Shown: positions 51,008-61,416 of the stretch, in pieces
Numbering within the stretch: the first letter of the stretch is position 1
Layout: each line of letters opens with the position of its first letter
NCBI RefSeq assembly: GCF_001640025.1
Contig: NC_031673.1
Coordinates: 806,001-870,000, forward strand
Direction: 5' to 3'
DNA: 64,000 nucleotides
Source of the DNA: Sugiyamaella lignohabitans
Taxonomy: Eukaryota > Ascomycota > Dipodascomycetes > Dipodascales > Trichomonascaceae
Made by a program: the position numbers and the translations under genes
The notes under the pieces: generated by a model
The model's database searches: none
What the model was told of the DNA's origin: nothing
Seen by the model: only the letters and a program-made list of their open reading frames with translations

Positions 51008-52786
51008 CTATTCCTTCTCGAATGCAAAAACGGTATAGATACCAGCAGCTTCACGCTGGTCTCCTTCAATTCCAGGAGTTCCGTCTTCTTTATAGACTTT
51101 GAGGATACGACAGAAGAAGAGGATACGATCGCGACCACGACGACTGGCCAGCTCGTCATTAAAAAAGTCAAGAAAGTTTCTCCGCAGCACGAGCCGCAGT
51201 CCATACTCTTTAGCTAGTTCAGTAAAGGCCTCAAATGGTACCATGAACTCAACCACATTTGTAACCGCATCATCAAGGAAAAAGTTATATTTATAGCCAA
51301 AGATGTCTTTCAAGTCGTCATTTGATTTGGGAGGTTCGTCTTCAAACTGGATTCGGTAAGCTGAATTACCCCATTCACGGACACCCGCGGGAAGCTTTGA
51401 TATGTGCTCCAACAATCTGTCGCTATCAGGAGTCGTACCAATAAAAGTGCCACCCGGTTTTAGTGCCCTCGATACGTTTGACAACATAGTACGAGCTCTT
51501 TGTTCATTTTCAAAAGAATAATGGATAGTGAACTGACTGGATACAAAGTCCACAGGAAAAGCGTCAGGATGCACAATATCTTCAATGGTCCGCTCAAACG
51601 CATCACCCACACAGAAATCTGCCCAAAAAGATTTCTGTCTCAAATGTTCATATCGTTCTTTGGCTTGTTCTATACTGATATCGGCAATGTCCACACCAAT
51701 CAGCCCAGAAATGCGCTGTTTACTCCATTTCTGAAGATCACCACCTTTACCACAGCCGATATCAAGAACGACTTGACGAGGTCTTGAGAATATTTGAATC
51801 AACACTGATTTAATAAGGTTATTAAACGATCGCAGTTTGATAATGGGCGACTGTGTTCGTTCTTCAATAGATTTGTTAGGTCGTTCGTTATAATGAGCTC
51901 GGATATCGTCAGCGGCGGCTTTGTCGAGCTTTTCTCGTAGCTCTTGAGCTTTTCTGTCTCTTTCACCAACATCTGATCTTCGGCTTGGTTTTTTGAGTTT
52001 TCTTGGAGGCGAAGCAGGCGAGGGTGACCGTTGCCTTTTCACATTATCCGTTGTTTCCTTGTCATCAATGGTACTCTTCTGAGATGTGCTGTGAGTCTCT
52101 TCCTTACTCTCAGTCGACTCTGTAGTTCTACTCGTTGACCTAAATTCTGAGTTATTTGAATCTTCACTTATGTTTTCCTTCTTCTCCCCGCCGTTAGCCG
52201 AGGTTCTGTTGAGCTTTTCATCTGGCTCTAGAGCTTCTCTGTCTCTTTCACCCACATCTGCTCTTTGGCTTGGTTTTTTGAGTTCTTTGGGAGGCGAAGT
52301 AGGCGAGGGTGACCGTTGCTTTTTCACATCAGCCCTTTTTTCCCTTTCATCCACGGTACTTTTCTGAGATGCAGTCGATGAAGCTGATTGAGAATTCTTT
52401 TCGTCTATCACCTCACCGTCTAATTCAGACAAGACAGGTTCTGCGAGAACAGCAGCAGTAGCAGATGCTGCTTTAGTCAGAGTATCCACAGCAGCTTCTG
52501 CGACAGCTTCAACCGCCTCGATAACGGCTTTTCCAGTGGATGTTCTTGATTTTCCATTATTTTCCCTATCAACCAGACTTTCAGGCTGTTCAGTACTACC
52601 ATCATAGTCATCGTTGTTCTGGTCGTGAGTCTCGATACCACGGGTCTCTATCCTCACAGGCGCCTCGTCTTCAGTATCGCCAGACTCATCACCGTCACCT
52701 CCAACATTTGGCACTTTTTCTAGATCTTTTTCATCTGCGCTATTCTCAGTCGACGCATTCCATGCATCTCGCGCTGGGTCATACAT
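51008..52786 (-). CDS. ABD1: mRNA cap guanine-N7 methyltransferase
   Basis: Methylates the GpppN cap of nascent pol II transcripts in the nucleus. The product from the ATG at 52786 is 592 residues; an upstream in-frame GTG is rejected. The C-terminal about 290 residues hold the methyltransferase: NLIKSVLIQIF, SAM motif VLDIGCGKGGDLQKW near residue 335, GVDIADISIEQAKERY, FVSSQFTIHYSFENE, LKPGGTFIGTTPD and the C-terminal Phe-Glu (VFAFEKE). The N-terminal about 300 residues are hydrophilic and disordered and contain a roughly 60-residue direct duplication (SQKST...RSPSP...LKKPS...DVGERDR), so the protein is longer than S. cerevisiae Abd1 (about 440). The duplicated RSPSP segments may be phosphorylated; that is inference. 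Confidence 0.95.
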   Translation of the reverse strand: MYDPARDAWNASTENSADEKDLEKVPNVGGDGDESGDTEDEAPVRIETRGIETHDQNNDDYDGSTEQPESLVDRENNGKSRTSTGKAVIEAVEAVAEAAVDTLTKAASATAAVLAEPVLSELDGEVIDEKNSQSASSTASQKSTVDEREKRADVKKQRSPSPTSPPKELKKPSQRADVGERDREALEPDEKLNRTSANGGEKKENISEDSNNSEFRSTSRTTESTESKEETHSTSQKSTIDDKETTDNVKRQRSPSPASPPRKLKKPSRRSDVGERDRKAQELREKLDKAAADDIRAHYNERPNKSIEERTQSPIIKLRSFNNLIKSVLIQIFSRPRQVVLDIGCGKGGDLQKWSKQRISGLIGVDIADISIEQAKERYEHLRQKSFWADFCVGDAFERTIEDIVHPDAFPVDFVSSQFTIHYSFENEQRARTMLSNVSRALKPGGTFIGTTPDSDRLLEHISKLPAGVREWGNSAYRIQFEDEPPKSNDDLKDIFGYKYNFFLDDAVTNVVEFMVPFEAFTELAKEYGLRLVLRRNFLDFFNDELASRRGRDRILFFCRILKVYKEDGTPGIEGDQREAAGIYTVFAFEKE

Positions 52787-53193
52787 CACAAATACGGTAA
52801 TTAGATATTTTTCACTGGTTCGTTAACCAAGATCGACCTCTGGTTCACGAACATGAAATAGCGAGGCTTGTTCTTCAGCTGCATAACAGGACTATTTTGA
52901 TCTCTCCACCTCTAATCCACAGTCCACCACTTGTTAAACCAGCCGAAAAGGTTCTTTTCCCGGTCTCAATTAAAATAATTCAGCTATTTTCATAGCCAAT
53001 GCAATGAGGTCGATTCCACTAACTAAGTGATACCAGTTAAGTCCTCGTTTCAACCTTCATCGTCAATTCATAACACCTCTCCCAGCCTAGACATACACAT
53101 ATATACATTAGTTACATCATACAAGAGCTACAGAGCACACGTATAAGACCGCTAAACTCACACACAATCAACAAACCCTCGAGCCGGGTCCAA
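52787..53193. promoter_or_regulatory. ABD1 upstream / EMC5 downstream interval
   Basis: 407 bp, no element, no ORF. AT-rich with ATACACATATATACA near 53091. Confidence 0.45.
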
Positions 53194-53923
53194 TTACGAA
53201 CTCTTCTGTTTAGCCCACTCAGTAAACTCCTTCCGTTTGGCCAAAATGTCCTGGAAAACGGGTCTTGTCTCCAGAGCAATATACGGACTATCCCACGTTA
53301 GTACCAGTCCCGGACTGCCTCCGGCGGCTGGGGCTCCGCCCCAGACCCCGCTGCTCCTCTCGCTGCGCTCGAGTCGTTCCGTCGACGGTGCCAGCAATCT
53401 CCTGCGAAGCAGGAGCCACGGGGTCTGGGGCGGAGCCCCAGCCGCCCGAGTCGTTCCGTCGACGGTGCCAGCAATCTCCTGCGAAGCAGGAGCCACGGGG
53501 TCTGGGGCGGAGCCCCAGCCGCCGGAGGCAGAACCCCCATCCACACTTACTTTTTGCCCTGTGATTGAAGGTCTTTCATGGCTGATGAAAAGGAGATGGG
53601 TTTTAGAGACCCCGCTGACTCGAAAATGGCAGCGAAAACGGCCAAAACAACACCGACTAGAGCTTCAATTTGGATCTGACGAGAGAGTTAGTGACACAAG
53701 CCCGACAATGGCAACTAAAATCGAATTTGACTGAGCCATTATCTCAAATGAGTCCATGGGTGCGAACAGACTGGAAACTTACGTCCAAAGGAAGGCCGAG
53801 GTTCAGCAGCGACGAGGTTACTGGCTGACGTTTGGTGAACCGGGAGAACTCATAGGCCGAGTACGCAGAGTGAACAAGCGCCAGAACCGCCACAAAATAA
53901 ACAAGTTTGGCGACAGCTGACAT
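53194..53923 (-). CDS. EMC5: ER membrane complex subunit Emc5 (MMGT1 type), two introns
   Basis: Small subunit of the ER membrane protein complex that inserts and folds membrane proteins. Exons (minus strand) 53923-53783, 53675-53551 and 53287-53194. Intron 1 53676-53782 (107 bp), donor GTAAGT, branch CACTAAC, acceptor CGTCAG; intron 2 53288-53550 (263 bp), donor GTAAGT, branch TACTAAC, acceptor GATAG. The product is 119 residues: first membrane helix and HSAYSAYEF near the N-terminus (MSAVAKLVYFVAVLALVHSA), LPLD/IQIEALVGVVLAVFAAIF with the second helix, then RPVFQDILAKRKEFTEWAKQ, the conserved Emc5 tail. The match is to the family from memory of Kre27/Emc5. Intron 2 is mostly foldback element with a tandem duplication. 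Confidence 0.9.
53316..53530. repeat. Foldback element with a 77-bp tandem duplication inside EMC5 intron 2
   Basis: F-A 53316-53376, first R-B from 53399 (its CCGCCGGAGG end truncated at GCCGCC), second R-B 53476-53530 with a complete end. The segment 53370-53446 is repeated exactly as 53447-53523. Confidence 0.95.
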
Positions 53924-54103
53924 TGCAAATGCGAATCCAGGCCAGTACAAACAAGAAAAACCACACACTACCACTGCTGGAAAGTGAAAATAATACAGCA
54001 GCCACGGAATCTGTCGAGAGATACTCTGTAGATCGACTTCAAACGCACCTGCGAACATGAACAGCAACAGCCTTGCATCACCGACGCAGACGCTGGTGGT
54101 CGC

Positions 54104-54404
54104 TGCCTCCGGCGGCTGGGACTCTGCCCCAGACCCCGTGGCTCCTCTCGCTTCGCTCAAGTCGGGCTGGGGGGGGGGGGGGGGGGGGGGTGTCCAGAGC
54201 TCAGTCCAGGTGCTGGATTTGAGTTGTTCCGGGAGTGATTTTACCCGGAGAATCAGCTGTTTTCAACTCATATTTCACGCTTAATAAACTACAAAGAACT
54301 CAATTGCAAGAGGATCGAGACGCCATACCCCATCCCCGACGCCCGATTCGAGCGAAGCGAGAGGAGCAGCGGGGTCTGGGGCGCAGCCCCAGCCGCCGGA
54401 GGCA
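54104..54404. repeat. Two foldback A arms flanking 180 bp of other sequence
   Basis: F-A 54104-54164 (inner end CTCAAGTCG) and R-A 54344-54404. The interval holds the G run and AT-rich DNA, so these may be two solo arms or one element split by an insertion. Confidence 0.88.
54169..54190. repeat. Poly-G run (22)
   Basis: Uninterrupted 22 G on the plus strand, 4 bp after the foldback arm ends; could form a G-quadruplex. Confidence 0.95.
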
Positions 54405-54494
54405 GTCTGGCCCGGTGTTAATCAGTTACTGTATTGCCCTAAAAATGTTTAAATAGAAAAAAATAATAGTTATAAAAAAGTGTTCAGAGAGAAA

Positions 54495-57400
54495 TTAGTA
54501 CTCTGGTTTCTGGAGGTTCGAGTCGCCGCCAGTCAGGCCGCCGGCCTTGAGTTCGTACGAGGGGTCTTCAAAGGAGGGGTCGGCAGGGGAGAACTGCTGG
54601 TGGCCGGTCCTGGCTTTGAACAGTTTGCGGAGTTCGACTTTGGGGAGCTCCATTCCTCGGTGAGGAGTGGCAGGATTGTGTGTGTAATCACCGCCAACGA
54701 GACTCGAGATCTTGGGTCGTTCTCTGTAACCAGCAGGGATGCTGTGCTCTACAGAGGCTCCCTCGACTTGGAAATCCTTGGCGGCGCTTTTGTTGGCGTT
54801 GTCGACAATGTGCGACAGGGCCATGTCTCCTTGACTCATGCGACCAGCTCCAGATCCACCTGGGTATTCAAATTCACCATGCTCAAGAGCGTCTTCTTGA
54901 GCTCGGACAGAGGGAGGAAGAATCACAGCAGGGTCTTTGGTAATGGAGACAAAGTCTTTTCCTTTGTCAGAGACATCAGGATGACCGGGTCCTACAGTAC
55001 TGAACTTTGGAGATCCAGATGGCAAGACATCTTTAGCACCGTCGCTGGAATCATCAGAGCCGGCTGAGGAACGACGGCGGTTGAAGAAATCGGAAATGGA
55101 TCTTCTCTTCTCAGGGTTTTGACCAGAAGACCCGCTCATAGAGAACGCCACATCTCCTGAACGATGACTGCGGGGAACAGAATCATCATAGTACCGAGCG
55201 CCACTACGCTCACCATCACTAACAGAGGGAAACTCAGCAGCAACGCGAGCAGCATCATCAGGACCAACAATACCGTGGATATCCATATGTTGATTATTGT
55301 TCGAACCACTCTTGTTATCCACCCGGTTAACCATCGCATCGTGAGAAGGATTGGTAAGACCAGCATCTGTTGTAGGTTGTGGATTGGCGGCATTGTGTGC
55401 CGTCTCGGTGGGGTTACCTGACCCGTAGCTGGCGCCATTGTCGTTGTTCTTGGGGTCCCAGGGATTGATCAACTCGCTCTTCTTTTTGTTTAAAGAGTTT
55501 TGTACTGCTTCGGGGAGATGTGCAATTGACTTTTTACGAATTTGTTCTCTCGATGCCTCGTCTTTGATTACAATGTTCTTTCCAGTCTCGGGATCATAAG
55601 CAATGTTAGGTCTTCCACTCTTGGATTTGAATCGGAAATCTTGGTCTGCGATTTCTGCGTGAGTGTCAAAAGTTTCAGAGGTACTGCTCTTTCGGTGGCT
55701 ACTGGAACGTCTTTGCTTGTCAGCCATAGGACCACCTTCAGGCACAGCTGCGATGTTTTTACCACCAGAACCGGAGATGTTTGACTGGCCCTTGCTTGGA
55801 GGAGGCGAAGTAGAATCGGAGCCTGATCGACGGAAAACACCTAGAATCGATTCCTTGATACTCTTTCGGCGTTCGCCTTGAGAACCAGAACTACCGCTTC
55901 GTCGGTCTTTGCTCGAGCTGATTCCTACTCCAGACAAACCAGTAGGTTCGTTCGTGTCATCAATAGCACTGTCGTTGTAATCGTGCAAAGTGTTAGCCTT
56001 GGCTTGAGTTGAACTTTCGTGATAACCTTGAGACTGAGATTGGTCATAACCCATGGTTCCACTAGTCTGAGTTTGACCCTGGGACTCGGGACGATGAGAC
56101 TCTAGTCGTTGATCAGCGTTGTATGCCATGTTACCGGTGGTTTGATGAGCCTGATCAATGGTCTTATTTTTCTCGGTCTTTAGCTTATCAGAGAACGATT
56201 GCTGTTTGTTGGTTAGTTATATGGTCAAGGAAAAAAACAAAAGGGAGTGGGGTTACTTACGTTATTGTTGGAACTATCGACACCACTAAAATTCTGAGTA
56301 TCAGAAGAGGAGAATCCAGAACCAGCTGTTTGACCGTAGTTTGAGGTGCCAATTGGACCACCAGTTGTACGAGTGGTTTTATCAGTTAGAGGAGCACTGG
56401 TAGGTGCTGCAGGACTGATGTTACTGCTGCTGATACCACTACCAGTATTCGATGAACCGTGATAAGTTCCTGCTCCTGCTCCTGCTACTGCACCAGCTGC
56501 TAAACCAGTTCCAAGACCAGTTCCGTAGCTAGATCCGTGGTTTGTTCCGTGGTTTGTTCCGTGACTAGTTCCGTGACTAGTTCCTTGGCTCACTGAAGTG
56601 CCAGTGGCTGGTCCTAGAGTTGGATCGGTAGACTTGTGATTGACGTTGGCTTGAGGGTCCAAAGACTGATAAGTTGATGTAGAATTTACACCAGTTGGGT
56701 CAACTGATTTATGGTGAACGTTGGCTTGAGGGTCTAAAGACTGATAAGCCGATGACGAAGGTACACCAGTTGGGTCAATCGATTTATGGTGAACGTTGGC
56801 TTGAGGGTCTAAAGACTGATAAGCCGATGACGAAGGTACACCAGATGGGTCAGTCGATTTGTGATTGATGTTGGTTTGAGGGTCCAAAGACTGATATTTG
56901 TTCGAAGACGTGTCAATATCAGATGATTGTTGATAACCTGACTGTTGGTTGAATTGAGTTTGATTAGGATCTAACGATTTGTATGTTCCTGAAGAAGCGT
57001 TGGTTCCCCAGTTTTGATAATCGGTAGGGCCCACTTTAGAAGTACCAGAAGGCAATTGACCAGGTTCGGCACGAACTGCACCAGATGGGACTGTTCCTAA
57101 AGATCCAGAAATAGGAGCCTTTGTAGGGTCAGAAGATTTATAATTGACGTTCGAAGGATCGAGCGATTGATAGTTGTCAGAAGAGGATGCACTGTTTCCT
57201 TGCCAAACTTTGTTAAGATCTGTAGGTCCTACTTTAGAAGTGGCAGACGATAAGTTACCGGGTTCAGTACGTACTGCTCCGGGATGCACGGAGCTCAAAG
57301 AGCCAGACAATGGCTGCTTAACATAGCCAGGCGCATGTCTTTGAACAGACCCTGCATCGACACCTGACCCTGCGCTTTGTCCTGCAGGATGAACTGCATG

Positions 57401-57931
57401 CGATAAGCCCGATGCATTCTCGGCGATCACATCAGACTCACCGAGTCCAGTGTCTTTAAACCCACTATTAGTGTTAAGATTCGAAGTCTCATACCCCAAA
57501 CCGCCTGTACCGCTCTCATAATTGTACCCTCCGCCTGTCGATCCACCGCCCATACCGGCATCAACACCGCTAGTGGCACCACTTCCAGTGCCGCTACTAC
57601 CCATTGTTGAAGGTTTAGTACCGTCGTAACCATAACTACTACCGCTAGTATTACCGGTTCCAATACCAGAAATACCCTCGCTATGGCTTAGACTGTCGCC
57701 TCGAGTATGTTTTTTGTTCGAGCCGTCGTAAGAATAGCCTGACTCGGTAGCACCGCTTTCGCCAGCGGTCGAGGGCTCTACAAATGATCCTGGAATACGA
57801 ACATCGTCTGAATATCGAGGATTCGAAGCGTCTTCTGTGGTGTGTTGAACCTTGTCGTCACGTTTCGAGTGGCTGTCACCACTGCCAACACCGAGCTTTT
57901 TGATTTGTTCGACGAGCTTTCCGGCTGACAT
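54495..57931 (-). CDS. Large Ser/Gly/Thr-rich repeat protein, one intron, unknown function
   Basis: Exons (minus strand) 57931-56261 and 56201-54495; intron 56202-56260 (59 bp), donor GTAAGT, branch AACTAAC, acceptor AAACAG. The product is 1125 residues, hydrophilic throughout, without membrane segments. The N-terminus is MSAGKLVEQIKKLGVG. Exon 1 includes two copies of an AVRxEPG...SKVGPTD motif and about six copies of a YQSLDPQANVHHKSxDPTG repeat (56620-57190). Exon 2 has Arg/Ser clusters (ERRKSIKESILGVFRRSGS; KRRSISDFFNRRRSS) that look like kinase or membrane-binding sites, and a conserved-looking end (ELPKVELRKLFKARTGHQQFSP). The style recalls fungal eisosome or cell-cortex scaffold proteins, but I cannot assign it. 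The ATG at 57931 replaces a TTG upstream. Confidence 0.8.
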
Positions 57932-58761
57932 GGTCAATTGCTGTGTCTGTTTCAGTGTCTGTTTTGTTTCGAAGTATACTGCTTGACCAATAATCGCACA
58001 AGTAATTTCGTGTACAAATTAGTAACTGTACAGTTGAACGTGTAATGAAGTTGTCGAGAACTGTAGTAGTAGGTAATAATTATCAATTGCAATTCTCAGC
58101 AGAGTGAAAAAGGACAATTGACGTTGAAACCAAATTTGTAAGAATATATAATAATCACTAAACACTAAACACCTTTGCTTTCACAATTGTATTCAATGTA
58201 AATAACTAATAATAATTGAGTTTGGAAAAGTAATCACAAATAATTTGAGTTGAAAAAAATAGTAATAACAATATAGCAACAAGTAAACACAGCTATTTCA
58301 CAGAGAAACCAAGTCTTTATATACTCCAACTAACCGAGACAAGAATTTGTCAGGCTCTTGTTCTCCACAGTCTTGTGATTGAGTTCATTGTCTGGTTAAT
58401 TGTGATCGGATCGCAATCTAACCGCAATAGTGACGTGATGTGCCATTAACAGTATTGTAATTTTGCTATTGGCGACTGCCAATTACGAGAATAGCCTGGC
58501 CCGAGTTTCAGGGTTCCTTGCCAAACACAGCTAACCCCATAACCATCTGTATGGCAAGATTTCTCACAGGCGTAGTTCGCTGAACATGTGATGACGTTTA
58601 ATACGTAAAAAATGGAGAAGGTTTCGGTGCCATTCCCAGACAAGCTAGACAGGAATAAATGAGCTGTGTGCATGCATATGCCGTCCATCCCTCCCCAGGC
58701 AGGCAGTGATAACAGCAGCAACCTGCGACCGCTTTTATCGCTGCAGGGGGGTGGGGGTGTC

Positions 58762-58904
58762 TGCCTCCGGCGGCTGGGGCTCCGCCCCAGACCCCGCTGC
58801 TCCTCTCGCTGCGCTCGAGTCGTTTCTCGGGGGGTCCCCCAAGTAAAATCTCCTGCGAAGCAGGAGCCACGGGGTCTGGGGCAGCGCCCCAGCCGCCGGA
58901 GGCA
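58762..58904 (+). repeat. Full-length foldback element (A/B)
   Basis: F-A 58762-58822, R-B 58850-58904 (143 bp). G-rich left flank GGGGGTGTC and right flank CACCCCC are largely complementary. Confidence 0.93.
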
Positions 58905-59346
58905 CACCCCCACACCCCAAACTCCTATCAACCCCTAGAACTCAGTGGAAAGACTGCCACTAGAGAAAACAGGGTTCAGGGGCAAAAAAACCAGCGCCGT
59001 GTGAAAAAACCAGCTGGTTTGCCAAGTGAATGATCGGCAGCCACCTGCATAAGATTGCATGCATCGCATGAAACGAGAAAGGACCGACAGCAAGATAACA
59101 GCAACCAAGCAACCCCCTGAATTGATCGAAACAGTCCGAGCAATTGAGTGCTCGAGTCCAGTACCCACCTCGTACCAATACCGTAGTCAGAATATGTCAT
59201 AGACCAACTGATAGTCGGGCCACTGCAGCAAGGGAACAGGGTCTCGAACCCAAACGCAGCAACCGCTGTTGACTACGAGAGATAAACTTCTCCCTCGCTG
59301 TAGCAACCACTGGCTCAGGCGGAGCAATCTTTCAGGGTTCGAGGGT

Positions 59347-59594
59347 TGCCTCCGGCGGCTGGGGCTGCGCCCCAGACCCCGTGGCTCCTGCTTCGCAGGA
59401 GATTTTACTGGGGGGAGGGTGTGCCTCCGACGGCTGGGGCTCTGCCCCAGACCCCGTGGCTCCTGCTTCGCAGGAGTTTTCTCGAGGAGTTTTCGCCAGA
59501 GGGTCATAGTAAACAGCCACCGCCCCCCAAACCCGACTCGAGCGAAGCGAGAGGAGCAGCGGGGTCTGGGGCGGAGCCCCAGCCGCCGGAGGCA
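59347..59594. repeat. Foldback locus: two F-B arms and an R-A arm
   Basis: F-B 59347-59401, F-B 59422-59476 (end changed to CCTCCGACGG), R-A 59534-59594. It ends about 140 bp from the CMC1 stop. Confidence 0.92.
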
Positions 59595-59736
59595 CGCCCC
59601 GACCAGCAGAAGCAGCGCACCGAAGATGGATGCATGAGTTATTTACAGGAATGGAGAGAGAGTTTATATACAGTGAAGGTGTGATCAGCCGCAGGAGTGG
59701 GTAGTGAGAGGTCAGGGAGAAGCGTGGACGATGGGG

Positions 59737-60093
59737 TTATAGACGACCCTCTTTGCGGAGTTTTTCTTGTTTCTCGGTGATGTAGCGGTCTTGGACTTCT
59801 TCGAATTTCTCGGTGCTGCCCCAGTAAGCGACGCAATCGATCATGGCTTTTTTCTGCTCGGCACACTTCCAGGAGAACAGCAGCTGGTTTTTCTCGCTGC
59901 AGCGTCCAAAGGCCAGAAACTTGTCAGCACACATCCGGTCGGCTTGTTCTTGACATCTCGCTCGCACTTCTTTCTCTTCGTATGGTGCTAGCATCCAGGC
60001 TGGAACCTTACGTCCGGAACTGGCAGATGTAGCAGTTGTAGAACTGGTCTCAGAGCTGAGATTGGTGTGAGCAGTAGCAGGGGTGGATGACAT
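59737..60093 (-). CDS. CMC1: Twin CX9C protein, Cmc1 type
   Basis: Mitochondrial intermembrane-space protein of the Mia40-imported twin CX9C class; Cmc1 acts in cytochrome c oxidase biogenesis and copper delivery. The 118-residue protein has CADKFLAFGRC and CAEQKKAMIDC (both exactly nine residues between cysteines) in a helical hairpin, preceded by RCQEQADRMC, with a helical basic tail. The N-terminal about 30 residues are Ser/Thr-rich. Spacing and the YWG...F.. segment fit Cmc1 better than Cox17, Cox19 or Cox23, but a close paralog is possible. The ATG at 60093 is the first in frame. Confidence 0.82.
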   Translation of the reverse strand: MSSTPATAHTNLSSETSSTTATSASSGRKVPAWMLAPYEEKEVRARCQEQADRMCADKFLAFGRCSEKNQLLFSWKCAEQKKAMIDCVAYWGSTEKFEEVQDRYITEKQEKLRKEGRL

Positions 60094-60777
60094 CTTCGAT
60101 ATTGATCTGTTGTTTGTGATTATCTTGGGTTTCTCTAAGCAGTAAGTTCTACTGGACTAATATGAAGTATAGGAGCTGTGAAGAAGTTTGGTTCTTAGCA
60201 GATGTTCTTCTTAGGTTCTTAGGTTCTTGGATTTAGTAGTATGGACCGAACCAAAGATAAAAGTACAAATGAACTAGGGAACAAGTTATGAGAAAGTGTT
60301 GCTATATTTTTCAGAGTTGAAGTTAGTGAGGGAAACTCCAATGCAAGCTCTAATAAAAGTTTGGATGGAAGCTCAGATGAAAGCTCAGATGAAAACTCGA
60401 ATAAATCTCGAATAAATCTCAAATAAAAGCTCGGATGATCAGCTTGTCAGATCATGCTCCAGTCTGCATTTTTTTGAAAAACGCACGTTGATATATTCTA
60501 TTAGCGGGTAACTTTAGCGGCAGACTAGCACCACGTCTTGCAATGCAGAGTATTATCGTACATAAATTGCATAAATTATTAGTGGAAGTAAACAAACATT
60601 GCGTACTTCTCTCAAACCCCAAAAGTTTGGATCAGGATTTTATGCCTTATTCGTAGTGAAATCTTGGTAAATCTTGGTATTTATTTTAGAAAAATTGTAC
60701 ACGTGAATGTGATTATTGTTTACTGATCAGATTGTGCCTTTATCCACATTTATCGACGCGTGCCTTTCAGTCAAAAC
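60094..60777. promoter_or_regulatory. Divergent promoter, CMC1 / SPC24
   Basis: 684 bp, AT-rich, no foldback element. It includes a degenerate minisatellite (60345-60436) built on GCTCAGATGAAA and TCGAATAAATC. Confidence 0.5.
60345..60436. repeat. Degenerate minisatellite
   Basis: Two copies of GCTCAGATGAAA followed by two to three of TCGAATAAATC, with related flanking units. Confidence 0.75.
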
Positions 60778-61416
60778 ATGTCTGACGAGCTAGGGAATTA
60801 CTTCCCGTTGATTCAGTCAACTATGGAACATTTCGAGATCCAAGAGGATATTGATACATGTGACAGAACTGAACAGATGTTTCAACGGATACAAGAAAAG
60901 AGAAAGAAGATTACTGATGAGTCGTATGACACACTTCGTGCACTAAGTCGAAAACTAGAACTGGCGAAAGCAAAGACAGATCCATCTGAAAAGTCTGCAG
61001 CTCATCGCGAAGCTACTCAGCGTTTGGTACAATTGGACAGAGAAAAGTTTGCACTTGCCAAGTCGTTGAACGAACTAGAACAGTCCAATACCAGTAGCCA
61101 GACTACACTTGATATTCTACGACAAGAGCTAGAGGATTTAAAAGATGCAGATAGTATTGAAGAAACTAGTAGTCAGTACGTCGACAATGCAGCAGTACTG
61201 AAGCTTAAGTTTTATAGATCATTAGGACTCAGGTTTAGTGACGATGAGGATGAAACTGGTTTGGGAAGTGGAAAAACGTCTGCAGATGGACAGTCAGCTA
61301 GTACTGGTCTACGAGTATTTATCCAGTCGTCGACTGAAAACCGCGTCCATGTGTTTTCAATTGATAAGAATTACAGTTCACAGTTTGTTGCAAATTATAT
61401 ATGGGATCACATGTGA
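60778..61416 (+). CDS. SPC24: Kinetochore Ndc80-complex subunit Spc24
   Basis: Spc24 pairs with Spc25 in the Ndc80 complex and links it to the inner kinetochore. From the ATG at 60778 the product is 212 residues (an upstream GTG is rejected), the usual Spc24 length. It has an N-terminal helical segment, a long coiled coil (about residues 40-125; EKRKKITDESYDTLRALSRKLELAKAK, REKFALAKSLNELEQS), and a C-terminal globular domain with LKLKFYRSLGLRF and an end of FVANYIWDHM typical of Spc24. An acidic Ser/Gly loop (DDEDETGLGSG) interrupts the globular domain. Spc25 is the alternative, and less likely. Confidence 0.72.
   Translation: MSDELGNYFPLIQSTMEHFEIQEDIDTCDRTEQMFQRIQEKRKKITDESYDTLRALSRKLELAKAKTDPSEKSAAHREATQRLVQLDREKFALAKSLNELEQSNTSSQTTLDILRQELEDLKDADSIEETSSQYVDNAAVLKLKFYRSLGLRFSDDEDETGLGSGKTSADGQSASTGLRVFIQSSTENRVHVFSIDKNYSSQFVANYIWDHM

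Larger units (their letters stand above)
53924..54494. promoter_or_regulatory. EMC5 upstream region with foldback arms and a G run
   Basis: Holds F-A 54104-54164, a 22-base G run and R-A 54344-54404. Confidence 0.5.
57932..59736. promoter_or_regulatory. Intergenic region with three foldback loci
   Basis: 1.8 kb between two minus-strand genes. The first 500 bp is the AT-rich promoter of the repeat protein. Then come a full element at 58762 and three arms at 59347-59594. ORFs here are element-derived. Confidence 0.55.

Noticed and set aside
16399..53550. Target-site duplications at intron-borne elements, as in classical introners
   Set aside because: I compared the flanks of the five intronic copies and saw no direct duplication at the element ends or splice sites.
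59215..59300. tRNA-like sequence (GGTCTCGAACCC)
   Set aside because: The B box has a mismatch, and no acceptor or anticodon stem can be formed.
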